A stretch of DNA of 64,000 nucleotides, taken from NCBI GenBank assembly GCA_949752795.1, contig OX457074.1, forward strand, positions 33,155,980-33,219,979, read 5' to 3'. Of this stretch, positions 48,605-60,900 are shown one piece after another (position 1 is the stretch's first letter; the number at the start of each line of letters is the position of its first letter). The position numbers were made by a program, and so were the translations under genes. The stretch is from Hyperoodon ampullatus. Taxonomy: Eukaryota > Chordata > Mammalia > Artiodactyla > Ziphiidae. Below the pieces are notes generated by a model. The model did not search any database. It was not told the origin of the DNA and worked only from the letters and a program-made list of their open reading frames with translations.

Positions 48605-48697
48605 GTAGTCCGCGTTCCAGCGGGTTGTAGTTAGTGGGGCTGCGACCCCTTCCCGCCCACGCCCGCTTCCCCGCCCCTCGCCCGGCACCGCCGACAG
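48600..48697 (+). other. TEKT3: TEKT3 exon 1, non-coding (inferred)
   Basis: The GC-rich stretch downstream of the GC boxes ends in CCGACAG followed by GTGAGT at 48,698, a near-perfect splice donor. There is no ATG-initiated frame that would join exon 2, so this exon is taken as 5' UTR, as expected when the start codon lies a few bases into exon 2. The 5' boundary is a guess, since no TATA box is seen and CpG-island promoters usually start at several sites. Transcript data would settle it. Confidence 0.6.
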
Positions 48698-49649
48698 GTG
48701 AGTGGTCCCTCGGGCTCCTGCCTGCTGCTGGGGCGACCCCGACAGAGTCCCCGCCCCGATTAGAACTCCAACGTCTGGCCTCAGAATTCGGGGTGAGGTC
48801 GTGGAAACCCTGGAATAAATAAAAACCCAGCCCCGCCTCCATCTTCACTTCGCTACCCACACCCCTGCCAATGAAAACCGTAAAACCCACAGGTACACTT
48901 AGCCAGTCTCCCAAGCCTTCTTAATGTACGTTTCTGATGCTTTTCGAGGATTGAGAAGTTACTTAAAATGCAGAACCAGGAAAGGTGTGTCAGAACTCCA
49001 GACCCTAGGTCGTATAATACCTTACACCTGTTGGCAGTGCTGTGTTTGTCCCTGTGGTTCTTGTGTGCCTCAACCCTCTGCCTTGTTCTCCCGGCTTACT
49101 TAGCCCGGTCTTCCAAATGCAGCCAAGGGGAGGGCTGAACAACCAGTCATCTGGCCGTTCAAAGAGTTGCTGAAATTCAGGTCAAAGCAGGTTCCCTTAC
49201 TATCCATGGCCTTTTCTGTTCAGCTCTGGCTGTGAAACGCTCACTTGTATTTTCACAGTTTGCACCAAGTAACGGTATGTTTTCTCCCTGGATGCTTATG
49301 GTGGCGTAGCTCAATAAACATTTTAGAAATGGGTAGAATTACTCGTTTGATTATTGTGAAAAAACCAAACAGATAGACTCATAGGCCAAGTGTATTGAGG
49401 TATATGATAAAATATTAAACTTTTTTCGTTTTAAAATAAAATATTTCACAAAACAAAGTGTTCAAGTATGCAGGTACCCACCCCTTGTTTAAAAAAACCC
49501 AAAAAACAAAAAAACTGTTACAGACACAGAAGAGGCCTCCTATGTATCCCTTGGGATTCGCATGCCTTTTTCTCCTTCCCCACCTAACAGAATTTAGTGT
49601 TTACTTAGACTCTGCACATTTTTATACTTTTACTACTTAGGTATTTATC

Positions 49650-49980
49650 CAGAAACCAATATATAGTCTCATTTTAAACGTTTATATAATGCTATCATTC
49701 TCTACATGCTCTAGGTCATTGCTTTTAACTGTTGTGTGATAATTCTTGCATGGATTTATCACAAGTTAAACATGCATACTCCTGTCGATGGACTTTTACG
49801 CTTTTCCCTTTTAAAAATCACTAGAACCATATTCTTGTACATTCTAATTGTATAATTTCTGAGTCATAGGGAATGTGCTTTTTCAACTTTAGTAGATACT
49901 GCCCCATAGCTCTCCAACGTGTAGTAATTTATACTTTCACCATCAATGAAGAGAGTTCCTTATCAAACTGTTTTTTAAAA
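49650..49980 (-). mobile_element. L1M fragment, antisense, TEKT3 intron 1
   Basis: TTTCTGAGTCATAGGGAATG, TAGATACTGCCCCATAGCTC and TTATACTTTCACCATCAATG match the order of the antisense L1 3' region. Confidence 0.6.
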
Positions 49981-50809
49981 GAAAGAGATTATTCAACTTT
50001 TCCTGCATTCTTATTTAATATATGCATAGAGAGAAATTACTTAAATGCTGAAATCTGATATAATTTCTCCTAAGTCTGGTACTTATTAATGTGTCAGGGG
50101 CAGTGTTTTATTTCTGCTTCAATTTGAAACTGTGAGGAATTAAATACATATGATCAAAGGAACAGGGGTTTTGTGTGATTCTTTCAAGCCTGTGCTGGCC
50201 GCTGATCTGAGGCAAGGTGTGAAACAAGTCATGGAAACTTTCTGTCCTTGTCATGCCTTCTGCAGACTATGAGCTATAGGTTTTTATACCTTGAAATATT
50301 TATGATCTTAAAGTCTTGCCTAAATGTGCTAATAAAATATATTTCTCCAGCTTGAGGCCACTTTTTGGGTTTGAAATGGAGCTTTCCAGTACTTAAAATC
50401 TCTGTGTGATTAATTATATTTTTAGCATGTTAATATTTATAGAAGACTATTATAGCATTTTTCAAGTATGTAAATAACTATTGACCCCAACTTCAATGAA
50501 TACAGTCAAATACTGTATTTGACTTTGTAGCAGGTCTCATTTCTTAAAATGCTTTTTTGGTCATGACTAAAAGTATAATAAAAAAACAATTGCATGATTT
50601 AGGGGATGAATTTTTCCACAGCTATTTTCAGTCATCTTCCCAAAGAATTTGTTTAGTTTACTTGCAAATGTGAGCTATTTATAGCATCAGTTAAGGATCA
50701 TAGTATGTGCTGCTCATGGCCTCTTTAGGAAGAGGCTGAGTTAGAATTTAGAGAACAATTTAAACATTGTGAAAGGCACATCACCCAAGTAAGCGATAGG
50801 CTTTTAAAA

Positions 50810-51600
50810 ACTGATATTATTTCTTCCTTAAAACTTTGGTAGAATTTATCAGTGAACCCATCTGGACCTGAAGTTTTCTTTGAGAGATTTTAAACTATAG
50901 ATTCAATTTCTTTAATTCCTATACAGCTGTTCAGGTTACCTATTTCTTCTTTAGTCAGTTTTGTTTGTTTGTATCTTTAAAGAATTTTGTCCATTTCCTC
51001 TCTGTTGTCAAATTCCTTGGCATAGGTTGTTAGTAATCATACGTTATTAACTTTCTAACATTTGCAGGGGCTTTAGTAGTATTCCCTCTTTCATTTCTGA
51101 TAGTAGTCATTTGTCTTCTCTTTTTTAAATCTTGATCAGTCTTGCAAGAGGTTTATCAATTTTATTGTTAAGATTTCAATGGTTTTCAAAAATTTGTTCA
51201 TTTTCTACTTCATTGACTTTTTATTATTTCCTTCTTTCTACTTTGGGTTTACTTTGCCTTTTTTTTTTTCTTAGCCATTAAGATGAAAGTATAGATCATT
51301 GATTTTAGCTCATTCTTATTTTCTTATATAAGCGCTTAAAGCTATAAACCTCATTCTAAACGCTCTTAGCTGAATTTCACAATTTGATATGTTCTGTTTT
51401 TTATTCTCATTCAGTTCAAAATATTTTCTGATTTCCCGTGTTATTTCTTCATTGACCCATAGGATGTTTAGAAGTGTGTTGTTTAGTTTCCTAGTATTTG
51501 AGGATTTTCTGAATACCTTTCTATTATTGATTTCTAATTTAATTCTGATATGGTCAGAGAGCATACTCTGTAGAGCTTTAGTTTATGTAGATTACACCTA
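50810..51600 (-). mobile_element. L1M ORF2 fragment, antisense, TEKT3 intron 1
   Basis: GAATTTATCAGTGAACCCAT, TTTGTCCATTTCCTCTCTG and TTCATTTTCTACTTCATTGAC are antisense to the ORF2 region between endonuclease and RT. The minus-strand frame at 51,316-51,564 is a short remnant. Confidence 0.65.
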
Positions 51601-51999
51601 TTGATATTTATTATATCAGAAATTAAAATAGAGAAATTAAAAATATTAACTCTTAAAAGTAACCATAACAACCTATTATATAGTAACATAAATAATACTT
51701 TTCATTAAAAAACTATGTTTTCTGAAACAAATTTAGTTAGAAGAGTGGCATTGTTTCACATTTTTGGTAAAGTTTTAAAATTTTTGTCAGTAGGTGGGTT
51801 CTCATACCTACTTCTGCATTCAGTCTGTTGTGATATCGCATATCATGTCACCTCTGGAAACCTTTATTGTACATTTCTGAGAGAATGAGAGTGAAAAAGG
51901 CCGATCACATCTGGGTGTTTACTATAAAAATAACCTTGACCTTGTCACTCCAGAGAAGGTCTTAGGCAAGTCCACGGTTTCCTGGGTCACATTTTGAGA

Positions 52000-52402
52000 A
52001 CTGCTGCTCTAAGGTTTACAGTATGCATTTTTGACTTACTGTAGTATATGCTTAAATAACATTATTCCATTTTAGTCATAGGGCCTTTACAATAGTACTT
52101 TTCCATTTCAGCTCTCCTGTCATTTGTGCTATTATTACCATATAAGTTACTTTTGTTTTTATTATAAACTTCGCAATAAATTTTTATTATTTTTACTTTA
52201 AGCAGCCATCTTTTAAAGAAATTTAAAAGTTAGAAAAGTTTTTTTTTTTTTGCTATTAGCACACATACTTACCATTTCTGAGACTTCATTTCTTTGTGTA
52301 GCTCCAAGTTTCCATCTGGTATAATGTCCTTTTGCCTGAAGAATTTCCTTTCACAGCCCTTTTAGTGCAGTTCTGCTGCTGCTGAATTCTCTTGGCTTTT
52401 GC

Positions 52403-52444
<42 letters not shown>

Positions 52445-53900
52445 CGTTTTTATTTCACCTTCATCTTTGAAGGATATTTTCATTGGAAATAGAATTCTAG
52501 GATTACACTTTCTTCCAGCCCTTTAAAGATATTGTTTGATTATCTTCCAGCTTGCATAGTTTCTGACAAGAATTCTTCACTAATTCTTATCTTTGTTCCT
52601 TTCTATCTATTGTGTCTTTTTTCTCTGATTTTAATTTTTTCTCTTTATTGTGAACTTTCAGCAATTTTATTATGATGAGCCTTGAGGTCGTGGTGTGTGC
52701 ACACACACATGGATGTGTGTTTATCCTCTTGGAGTATGTGGAGCTTCTTAGACATAGGGGTTTGTAGTTTTCATCAAATTTGGGAAATTTGCAACCATTA
52801 TTTCTTCAGATATTTTGTCTCCCTCTCCTCTTAATGTGACACACCAAGTGCATGATGTTAGACCACTTGATATTTTACCATAAGTTACTGAGGCTCTTCT
52901 AATTTTTTTTTTTTCCAGTTAATTAAAAAGTCTGTGCTTTGGTTTGGTTAGATTCGAGCTCACTAATCTTTGCTTCTCTGGTGTCTAATCTGCAGTTAAT
53001 ACAATCTAGTGAAATTGTGCAAGAATATATTATATGTTTTATCCCTAAAGTTTCATTTTATTCTTTTTTAAGTCTTCCATATCTCTCTTCATTATGTTCT
53101 TGTTTTCCTTTAAATACTTGTATGTAGTTTTCTAGTGCCATCACATCTCCGCCATTTGTATGCCTGTTTCTATTGACTGATTTTTCTCCTAATTATGGGC
53201 CACATTTTTCTGCTTCTTGGCATGTCTGGAAGTTTTTGATTGGATGCTGGACACTGTGGTGCTATATATTTGAGCTCCTGATGTTGGCAGGCACTTTACT
53301 TGTGGATTAGTTTGAGCTCTTTGAGGCCTGTATTCAAGCTTTTCCAGAGTCTTTAGTACCTTCATTCTAAAGATAGGTCAGCCCCATTCTAATGTGTGAC
53401 CTCTCTGGGCTTTGCATCAAATGCTCCAGGTGACCACTAACAACTCTCCACTCTCATTGGTCTGGGTTCAAAATGTCTCTGTGCCCTCTGTGAGCTCTAG
53501 GAATCATGCAGCTAACAACACTGCCATCATTCTTTGCCAAGGTTTGTGGAACATTCCTTGATGTATGTACAACCTATTACTCAGCAAAGACCCAAGTGGA
53601 CCCCTACATAGATTTATGGAGCGCTTTTTCTGCATAACTCATTTTACTCCAGAATCCTGTGTCCCAACTTCCAGGTGTCTCAGCCTCCCCAAATTCTGAC
53701 CTCCTCCTCAACTCATAAATGCTGCCAGGCTCTGTTTGGTTTCCATCCGTTTTCCCCATAGTCTGGAAATTGCCTCCAGGTGATCAGAGGGCTCACCTTA
53801 TTTGTTTCTCTTCTCTCACAGATCAGAGTCCTGTGCAGCCTGAAAACAGTTGTTTCATGTATTTTGTCTAGTTTTTTAGGTGTAAGAGGCTAAGTCTAGT
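52000..53900 (-). mobile_element. Ancient LINE-like sequence, antisense, TEKT3 intron 1
   Basis: TGCCTGAAGAATTTCCTTTC, GGATATTTTCATTGGAAATAG, ATCTTCCAGCTTGCATAG, GGGAAATTTGCAACCATTA and GATTGGATGCTGGACACTG recall antisense segments of old L1M elements. The boundaries are vague and the family is uncertain. Confidence 0.5.
52408..52443. repeat. TA microsatellite, TEKT3 intron 1
   Basis: About 18 TA units inside an antisense LINE-like stretch. Confidence 0.95.
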
Positions 53901-54619
53901 TTTTATTACTCTATCCTGGTTGAAGGCAGAAATCTATTTTGAGTTAAATATTTCTTAGGCCATGAGATTCTCAATTTTCTTGACCAATAATGACCAAAAG
54001 AAAAAAAAAAGAAAAAAAGACATTGCCAGGCTGTTGTCTTTTATTGGGTCTTCCTAAATGACTTAGAAGGTGGCCTACTGGAGCTAGAACATGGAATATT
54101 GGAATATGGAATGGCAATGGAATATTGTCTCTCATGTGAAACTTACTGCCATATATGAGGAGCTCTACATCTGGGAACTTTTTAAACAACTGACTTGATG
54201 CTTCAGATTCCAGATTCTAAATTATATCCCATCTCTAATAAAAATTATCACTGGATGCTTTTACAAACCATATTGATTTTCTCAAGTTATATGTCTCCTC
54301 TGGCTTGTGGACCCCTGCATTTCACACATGTGTTAAACCTGAACACTCATGGTTCGATATTTGACAAACATGGATTGAGCTGCCTCAAGGTTTCAGCATC
54401 ATAGGTGTCGAGTAAATACATGTGGGAATTCTACACCTGGAATTCCATGATTGAAGGACCAAGTGTGACATTAGCTTTTAGATTCATTGTTGTCAGGAAT
54501 TAAGAAAAGCCAAGCAAGAGTGGTCCAATCCCACTTGAAGCTTCTTGCTGAAAGAAAACTGACGGGATTATTTCTAGATGTGACTTGGGGAAGGGGTTGA
54601 AACTAAAAGTAGCCAGGAG

Positions 54620-54802
54620 ACAGGGAGATCAGCTCGGTGCTTTGTGACCGCCTGGAGGGGTGGGATGGGGAGGGTGGGAGGGAGGGAGATGCATGAGGGA
54701 AGGGATGTGGGAACAGATGTATATGTATGACTGATTCACTTTGTTATAAAGCAGAAACTAATAAAAAAAAAAGAATATTTAAAAAAATAAAAAATAAAAA
54801 AA
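54620..54802 (+). mobile_element. Very short L1 insertion with 16-base duplication, TEKT3 intron 1
   Basis: The last about 180 bp of an L1 3' UTR (GGGAGGGAGGGAGATGC; GACTGATTCACTTTGTTATA) with a long A/T tail. A perfect duplication TAAAAGTAGCCAGGAG flanks it at 54,604-54,619 and 54,803-54,818. It is a classic 5'-truncated retrotransposition. Confidence 0.92.
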
Positions 54803-54870
54803 TAAAAGTAGCCAGGAGGACCCTCGTGGCTCAAGTTACTTGGAATTTGCTTTTTCAAAAAGCAATGTTT

Positions 54871-55073
54871 GGGGCTTCCCTGGTGGCGCAGTGGTTGAGA
54901 GTCCGCCTGCTGATGCAGCCCCGGTCTGGGAAGATCCCACATACCGTGGAGCGGCTGGGCCCGTGAGCCATGGTCGCTGAGCCTGCGCGTCCGGAGCCTG
55001 TGCTCCGCAACGGGAGAGGCCACGACAGTGAGAGGCCCGCGTACCTCAAAAAAAAAAAAAAAAAAAAGAAAAA
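54871..55073 (+). mobile_element. CHR-1-type SINE with internal deletion, TEKT3 intron 1
   Basis: It starts GGGCTTCCCTGGTGGCGCAG and ends in poly(A) plus AAAAAAG. Compared with the copy at 12,534, about 16 bases that include the B-box region are missing after GATGCAG. The flanks share AATGTTT. Losing the B box would disable its internal RNA polymerase III promoter. Confidence 0.9.
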
Positions 55074-55689
55074 AGAAATGTTTAAGTTTCAGACTTAGGT
55101 ATGGAATGGCAAGTGGTTATTAAGGCTTTCATTTTTACCATCGTACTCTAAGCTTGGCCCGTATAAAGTGTTTGGGGCTGAGGGAGGGAAGAATAAGGAG
55201 AAAATCAGGGAGCCAGGGTCATGTGGGATACCACCAGTGGCAGTGGGTAGCTGTTTCATCACATGTAGTCCGAGTGGATTTTGATTTGGCCACAATTGTA
55301 CAAATAGATTATTTTGTGGTTTGGGTACCAATGGCGTCAAAACAGCTATTTAAAGAATCATTGAATTTGTTTTTGTTTGTTTGTTTTTTCTGAGTAGGAG
55401 GCTACAGAATTGGATCTGATATTATTTTTCCTTTTCAGTAAATGCGTCTATAGACATTAACCCCCAAACAGAATGACGTTCAGATGCGGAAAAGTATGTC
55501 ATAGTCTATGGCATCCTTGGCTTTCTGCACCAACAAAGACCCCAAATTCTGGACAATAGAATATTTTCAGCTGGTAAAAAAGGATAAAGTGGCTCTCTAT
55601 GTTTTAACAGGGGGAGAGGTCCAAAATACATATATTTTCAAAAATGCATGTTCTGGAATGATACATATAATGATTAAGATAATTCAATT

Positions 55690-55890
55690 TTTGTATTAAA
55701 AAACTCTGTGCATATGTATATCGGGAGATGTATATAGATTTAAAAATAATATATATGTTGGTATATGAAAAGGAAAAATCTGGAAAGATACAACTAGTAA
55801 TGAATTATTCACAGTGTCTACTTCTGAGGAGTTTATTTTGAAGGGGGGAGAGTGGATATTTATCTTTTACTTTGTATACACCTCTGAGCT
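55690..55890 (+). mobile_element. L1M 3' end, sense, TEKT3 intron 1
   Basis: GAAAAATCTGGAAAGATACA, TAGTAATGAATTATTCACAG and ATTTTACTTTGTATACACC-like text match the known 3' tail of old L1ME elements. Confidence 0.6.
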
Positions 55891-55897
55891 AGTAATT

Positions 55898-56340
55898 TTA
55901 AAAGCTAACATTTATTGAGCATTAGCTATGTGCCCAGAACTGTGCTAAGTATTCCAAATACTTAGCATCATCTTACTTAATGCTCAGGGGCTGCCATAGC
56001 ATGTCTGTCTGTATCGGAGTTGCTTAGAGGTGGCAAGTTGCCAGGAAAAGGGGATTTAGGTACTTCCTTGAGTTATGTTTGCTTACCTGCCACACTGGTG
56101 TTACTCTGATCGTGTGTTTATTTAGGAAGACTCGGAGGGGGCCGGGGGTGGATGCCGCTCAGCAACCTCTTGCGGCTAATACTGCTTATAACAAACCAAA
56201 GTAGCAATTACTATTATTATTCCCAATTTAGAGATGAGGACAGAGAGCTTAAGTCATTTGCACAAGGTCTCACAGCTAGTAAATAGCAAAGCCAAGATCT
56301 GAATCCCAATCTGTTAGCAAGCATAGTTCAGGCTCTTCAT
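55898..56340 (-). mobile_element. MIR SINE, antisense, split by about 210 bp
   Basis: The first half (AGCTAACATTTATTGAGCAT through TTACTTAATGCTCAG, ending about 55,987) and the second (CTATTATTATTCCCAATTTAG through CACAGCTAGTAAATAGCAAA, from about 56,205) are collinear. The stretch between them is not MIR and I cannot identify it. Confidence 0.65.
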
Positions 56341-56638
56341 TTGAATGTGTTATGAGACAGTGTTACTTCTCATGATTTAAAAAATATTTCAAAACTTCAA
56401 ACGACCAATCTACAAAAATGTAATTTGAATTCAATCTGGAGACAGAGATGAAAAAAAATGCAGAATATGTTATCACAAGTGAAGGTGGTTATCAAATTAA
56501 AACAAATATCTAATGTGTTAGACAACACTGCCGCTTATAGTAAGTCAGATGTAGCCTTTTATCTGTGAGTTTTCACCAAAGGTTAATTTATGTGACTGTC
56601 TATTTTTGCTTTCCCCCTTTCCCCCACCTTTTAAGCAG

Positions 56639-57264
<626 letters not shown>

Positions 57265-57460
57265 TAAAAGGACAGTGCATTTTTATGATGATAACCCAGT
57301 CGTTGAATTTTTGAGGTTATTTATCTATTGAATTATATTTCGCTTCACCTGTAGAAGCCAAGCCCTTGTCAATAAATCTGTACCGGGTTTCAGTGATGAT
57401 AAAACCATTGCCATTTTTCTCACATTATACCAAACAACCATTTAAGTAGAAAGAATTCTG

Positions 57461-57581
57461 GAATTCCTTGGCGGTCCAGCGGTTAGGACTCAGTGCTTTC
57501 ATTGCTGAGGGCGCAGGTTCAATCCCTGGTTGGGGAACTAAGATTCCGCAAGCCCAGTGGTGCAGCCAAGAAAGAAAAAAA
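57461..57581 (+). mobile_element. Short CHR-type SINE, TEKT3 intron 2
   Basis: It starts GAATTCCTTGGCGGTCCAGC and carries B-box-like GGTTCAATCCC. The 16-base duplications AGTAGAAAGAATTCTG / AGTAGAGAGAATTCTG flank it with one mismatch. Confidence 0.92.
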
Positions 57582-58679
57582 AGTAGAGAGAATTCTGCAT
57601 GCAAAGCAAAGGAGGCTAATTAAAGCGACACTCTTAAGACACACAGTATTTTATGGTGAATATGCCACCTTCCCATCTCTTAAATAGGCTGCTTGGTTAT
57701 TGCTGTCCCTGGATTAACATAAACGTTGTTTGAGAGGAAAAAAAACTGTTCTTTTAGTCTGTGTCATGAAATGCCTTCTGCATGTGTGTTATGATTCCAC
57801 TTCAGGCACGGTGAAATGATCACCGTGGGAATGGAATGAGTTTGGTTAAATAGAGAAATGGGATAGAAGTTAAGCCAGTTTTGGTCCTAGAGGCAGCCTT
57901 TCAGTTGGTTGCTGGCCTCTGACTAGGCTTCTGAATGGAGATCAAATTACCTTTAATCCTCTGAGTGTGCGATGGGCCCCCTGACCCCATTCTATCCACC
58001 ACCGTTGGAAGAAGACATTCTGTATGTGAAGATGTCCAAATGATGCAGATTATTTTAGAAGTTGTGTATATGTGAATGGGCAAAGCGAACCTAGTTTTCT
58101 CCATGTTTGTGTGACTCATTTTCCTGGTGATAAGCATTTTCAACAGGTCTTTTTTTTTTTTTTTTTTAATGGCATCCATAGTAGAAGAGATTAGAGAATC
58201 GAAGAGCTAAAAGTCTAGTTGTTTGGGGGGTTTGCTAGAGACCCCTGCACACCATAGCTTCTTACTGCACCCCTCCTCCCCAGTAAACACAAGTGCACAC
58301 AAATACACACGACCACAGAAATCCTGAGAAAGGTCGACAGGACACTAATGATATTCTTTTAAAAGAACTCACCATGAATTGTTTTTTGGGATCAGAAGCC
58401 CTTCCATCCTTTCTCTGAGCTCTGGCTCATTCTGAGGATTCCTGGTCTATTCTACAATACATCCCATCCCACCCCACCCAGCACTTACTTTAATGAACAC
58501 TTAAAATGACAGCCACATCCCTTTTACTTAATTTCCAGAGGAGATTCAGTTTCTTCCCTTGACACTCCTTTCAGTGTTGACCGCTTTCAATGAGATGGGC
58601 ATAATTTAAATACTTTTCTGCAGTTTTTGTCCAGATATCTTGTGTGTTTAAACATTTACAATCAACACGGTATCAGAAG

Positions 58680-59070
58680 ATCCCAATTAAAATGAGAATT
58701 AGTCCCACGAACAGATACAGCTCAAAAGAGGAAATACTGATGATCAACTGTATATAAGACAAAAATATTAAAACTCAGTAATAAAAATGCGAACTAAGTC
58801 AATGAAGTAACCATCTTTGGCTTATCAAATTTGCAAAAATGAAAACTGATAATGTGTAGGGTTGGCAAAAGTACAGAAGACGGACATTTCGGATATTGCT
58901 AGTAGACTATGGATGAGTAGCAACTTCCTGGAAAGCAATTTCGTAATACACATTAAAATAATCAGAGTTCCCTTCAACCCATTGATTCATCTTCTAGTCA
59001 GTGTACATTATACTATTAAAAAATTAGAGATTCACTCCAAGATTTTGTTCAATGACATCATATCCAGATA
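58680..59070 (+). mobile_element. L1M remnant, sense, TEKT3 intron 2
   Basis: ATCAAATTTGCAAAAATGAA, AACTTCCTGGAAAGCAATTT and CCCTTCAACCCATTGATTC follow the order of the end of L1 ORF2. It is heavily decayed. Confidence 0.55.
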
Positions 59071-59888
59071 ACAGTGTACATACTATTATATTTTATGCTT
59101 TTTAAAAATTTAACATTATAGTCATCCCATGTCATGAAATACTCTTTGAAAAAAGTATTTTAACATTTACATAATGTTATTTCATGCATAATTTAGTTGT
59201 TGGCTATCTAAGCTGTTTTCCATTGGAGTCATTAATGTACTTTGTCTCAAAGACTATTTCAAGTCTACTATTTAACATCAATCCTAAAAAGCATAAAATT
59301 ATGAGGGCATTGTAACTTCTGTTAAAAACAAACAAAACTGAAAGGAGTATGGATAACTCATTTTTGACTTCTCTCTACTTCTTCTCTTTAATGGATAAAG
59401 CATATTATTTTTATAATTAGGAAAACAATAAATGGTACTTTAACAATAATCACCTGGATTTTTGGCCACACAAATATTTTGAGGTCTTTAAATAATCATT
59501 TGTTTCTTCCTCACTCTTCTCAGTAGAAAAATATTTGGAAATAAGATCTTGAAGACTATGATTTGGGTTATTGAACTATTTCTCTAGAAGGAATTCATGC
59601 CAAATAGTTTTCTCAGATGCTGATTTGTGGGGATTAAGTAGATGCCATCTGCTTCAGTTTATCAACTTTCCAAATTAGGAATTTTTTTCAAACTCTTTAC
59701 CTTTTCACTAGCAGCAGGGATTCACTTAGTTGTCACACTGAGTTTCTTGTTTGATTTTCAGCAAAATGGCTTGAAAAGTTGGTATTGGGAGCATCTATTG
59801 CCTTGTTTTAGAAACAGGTTATTAGAAGTGCTAGTCGCTGATTTTAGTCAGTTTGTATTAGTGTTTTTCATTATGTGTGTATCTGTAG

Positions 59889-59996
<108 letters not shown>

Positions 59997-60124
59997 TAAC
60001 AAGAAACCTCATTGCAAACATGTGTTTAATGTTTAATGTAGAGAAACAAAAAATGATATTATGTAAAGACACAGTAAGGAGTTATAGTATCAGATATTTA
60101 TGGCATTTAGAAAAGATACATTTT

Positions 60125-60310
60125 ATTTTATTTTTTATTGAAGTATAGTTGATTTACAATGTTGTGTTAGTTTCTGGTGTACAGCAAAATGATTCAGTTA
60201 TACATATATATGTATATTCTTTTTCATATTCTTTTCCATTATGGTTTATTACAAGATACTGAATATAGTTTCCTGTGCTATACAGTAGGACTTTGTTGTT
60301 CATTTTATTT
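60125..60310 (-). mobile_element. L1 3' end, antisense, TEKT3 intron 3
   Basis: Starts TTTATTGAAGTATAGTTGAT in reverse order and ends CTATACAGTAGGACTTTGTT. A 19-base duplication with one mismatch (60,106-60,124 and 60,311-60,329, TTTAGAAAAG A/G TACATTTT) encloses it. Confidence 0.9.
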
Positions 60311-60900
60311 TTTAGAAAAGGTACATTTTTGGGGGGTTATGAAAGTAATAGATATTTATCGAGAGAATTTGAAAAATGCAGTAAAGGATAAAGATAAAAA
60401 TCACCTAAGTTCAATTAGACAGAAATGACTATTAATGTTAGAGTATTTCAGTCTTTTTAATAATCATACTTAGGTAGATACCACCCAACTTAAAGACACA
60501 CAGACATATCTTCCAGATTAGAATGATAGTGTATCTATGCATTTGAATAGTGCTTTTTTTTGTTGGATAAATGCCCAATGATGTTTATTCTTAAATGTAG
60601 ATGTGGAAAGGCAGTGTTGTGTTTTTTTAGAAGACAATGTTTTAGAGCATTTTTAGGTTCACAGCCAAATTGAGGGGAAGGTCCAGAGGTTTCCCATGTG
60701 GCCCCTGCCTCCACACATGCATCGTAGTGATAACTGTATGTATTTCTGATTATTATCCTTAGGATACATTTCCAAAACTGTAATCCACGCATCCAAGGGT
60801 ATATGCATTTGGACAGCTTTTGATCAGCCATCCGGTAGCTTGTAGTTACATCTGATCTAGGGTGCTGGTCCTCCCACTAGGCTCTCCCACCTTCCACCAA
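60311..60900. mobile_element. Old L1M pieces around the younger L1, TEKT3 intron 3
   Basis: 60,330-60,430 looks like a sense L1ME tail (GTAAAGGATAAAGATAAAAA). 60,540-60,830 looks antisense (GAGCATTTTTAGGTTCACAG, CCACACATGCATCGTAGTG, GGGTATATGCATTTGGACAG). They are probably separate insertions. Confidence 0.5.

Larger units (their letters stand above)
48380..48720 (+). promoter_or_regulatory. TEKT3: CpG-island promoter of TEKT3
   Basis: This GC-rich, CpG-dense block is the only clear CpG island near a gene in the window. It contains a CCAAT box at 48,492-48,496, a palindromic cAMP-response element TGACGTCA at 48,546-48,553, and tandem GC boxes at about 48,570-48,604 with a 10-base period (GGGCGGGGCC-like). 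The half-sites GTTACT (48,397-48,402) and GGCAAC (48,421-48,426) fit the RFX half-site but lie too far apart for a classical X-box. No TATA box is seen. CRE-driven expression in spermatids and RFX control of ciliary genes are established ideas, and applying them here is inference. The island could also fire in the antisense direction. Confidence 0.7.
48698..56638 (+). other. TEKT3: TEKT3 intron 1
   Basis: The intron runs from the GTGAGT donor to the AAGCAG acceptor. It holds antisense L1M relics (49,650-49,980, 50,810-51,600 and about 52,000-53,900), a TA microsatellite, a short L1 insertion (54,620-54,802), a CHR SINE (54,871-55,073), a sense L1M 3' end (55,690-55,890) and a split MIR (55,898-56,340). 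The rest (48,720-49,640, 49,990-50,800, 55,080-55,690 and 56,340-56,630) shows no gene or motif that I can support. Confidence 0.7.

Noticed and set aside
48360..48914. 184-codon minus-strand frame across the CpG island
   Set aside because: Its Ala/Gly/Pro/Arg-rich product is what any CpG island yields by chance. It overlaps the TEKT3 promoter and has no family resemblance.
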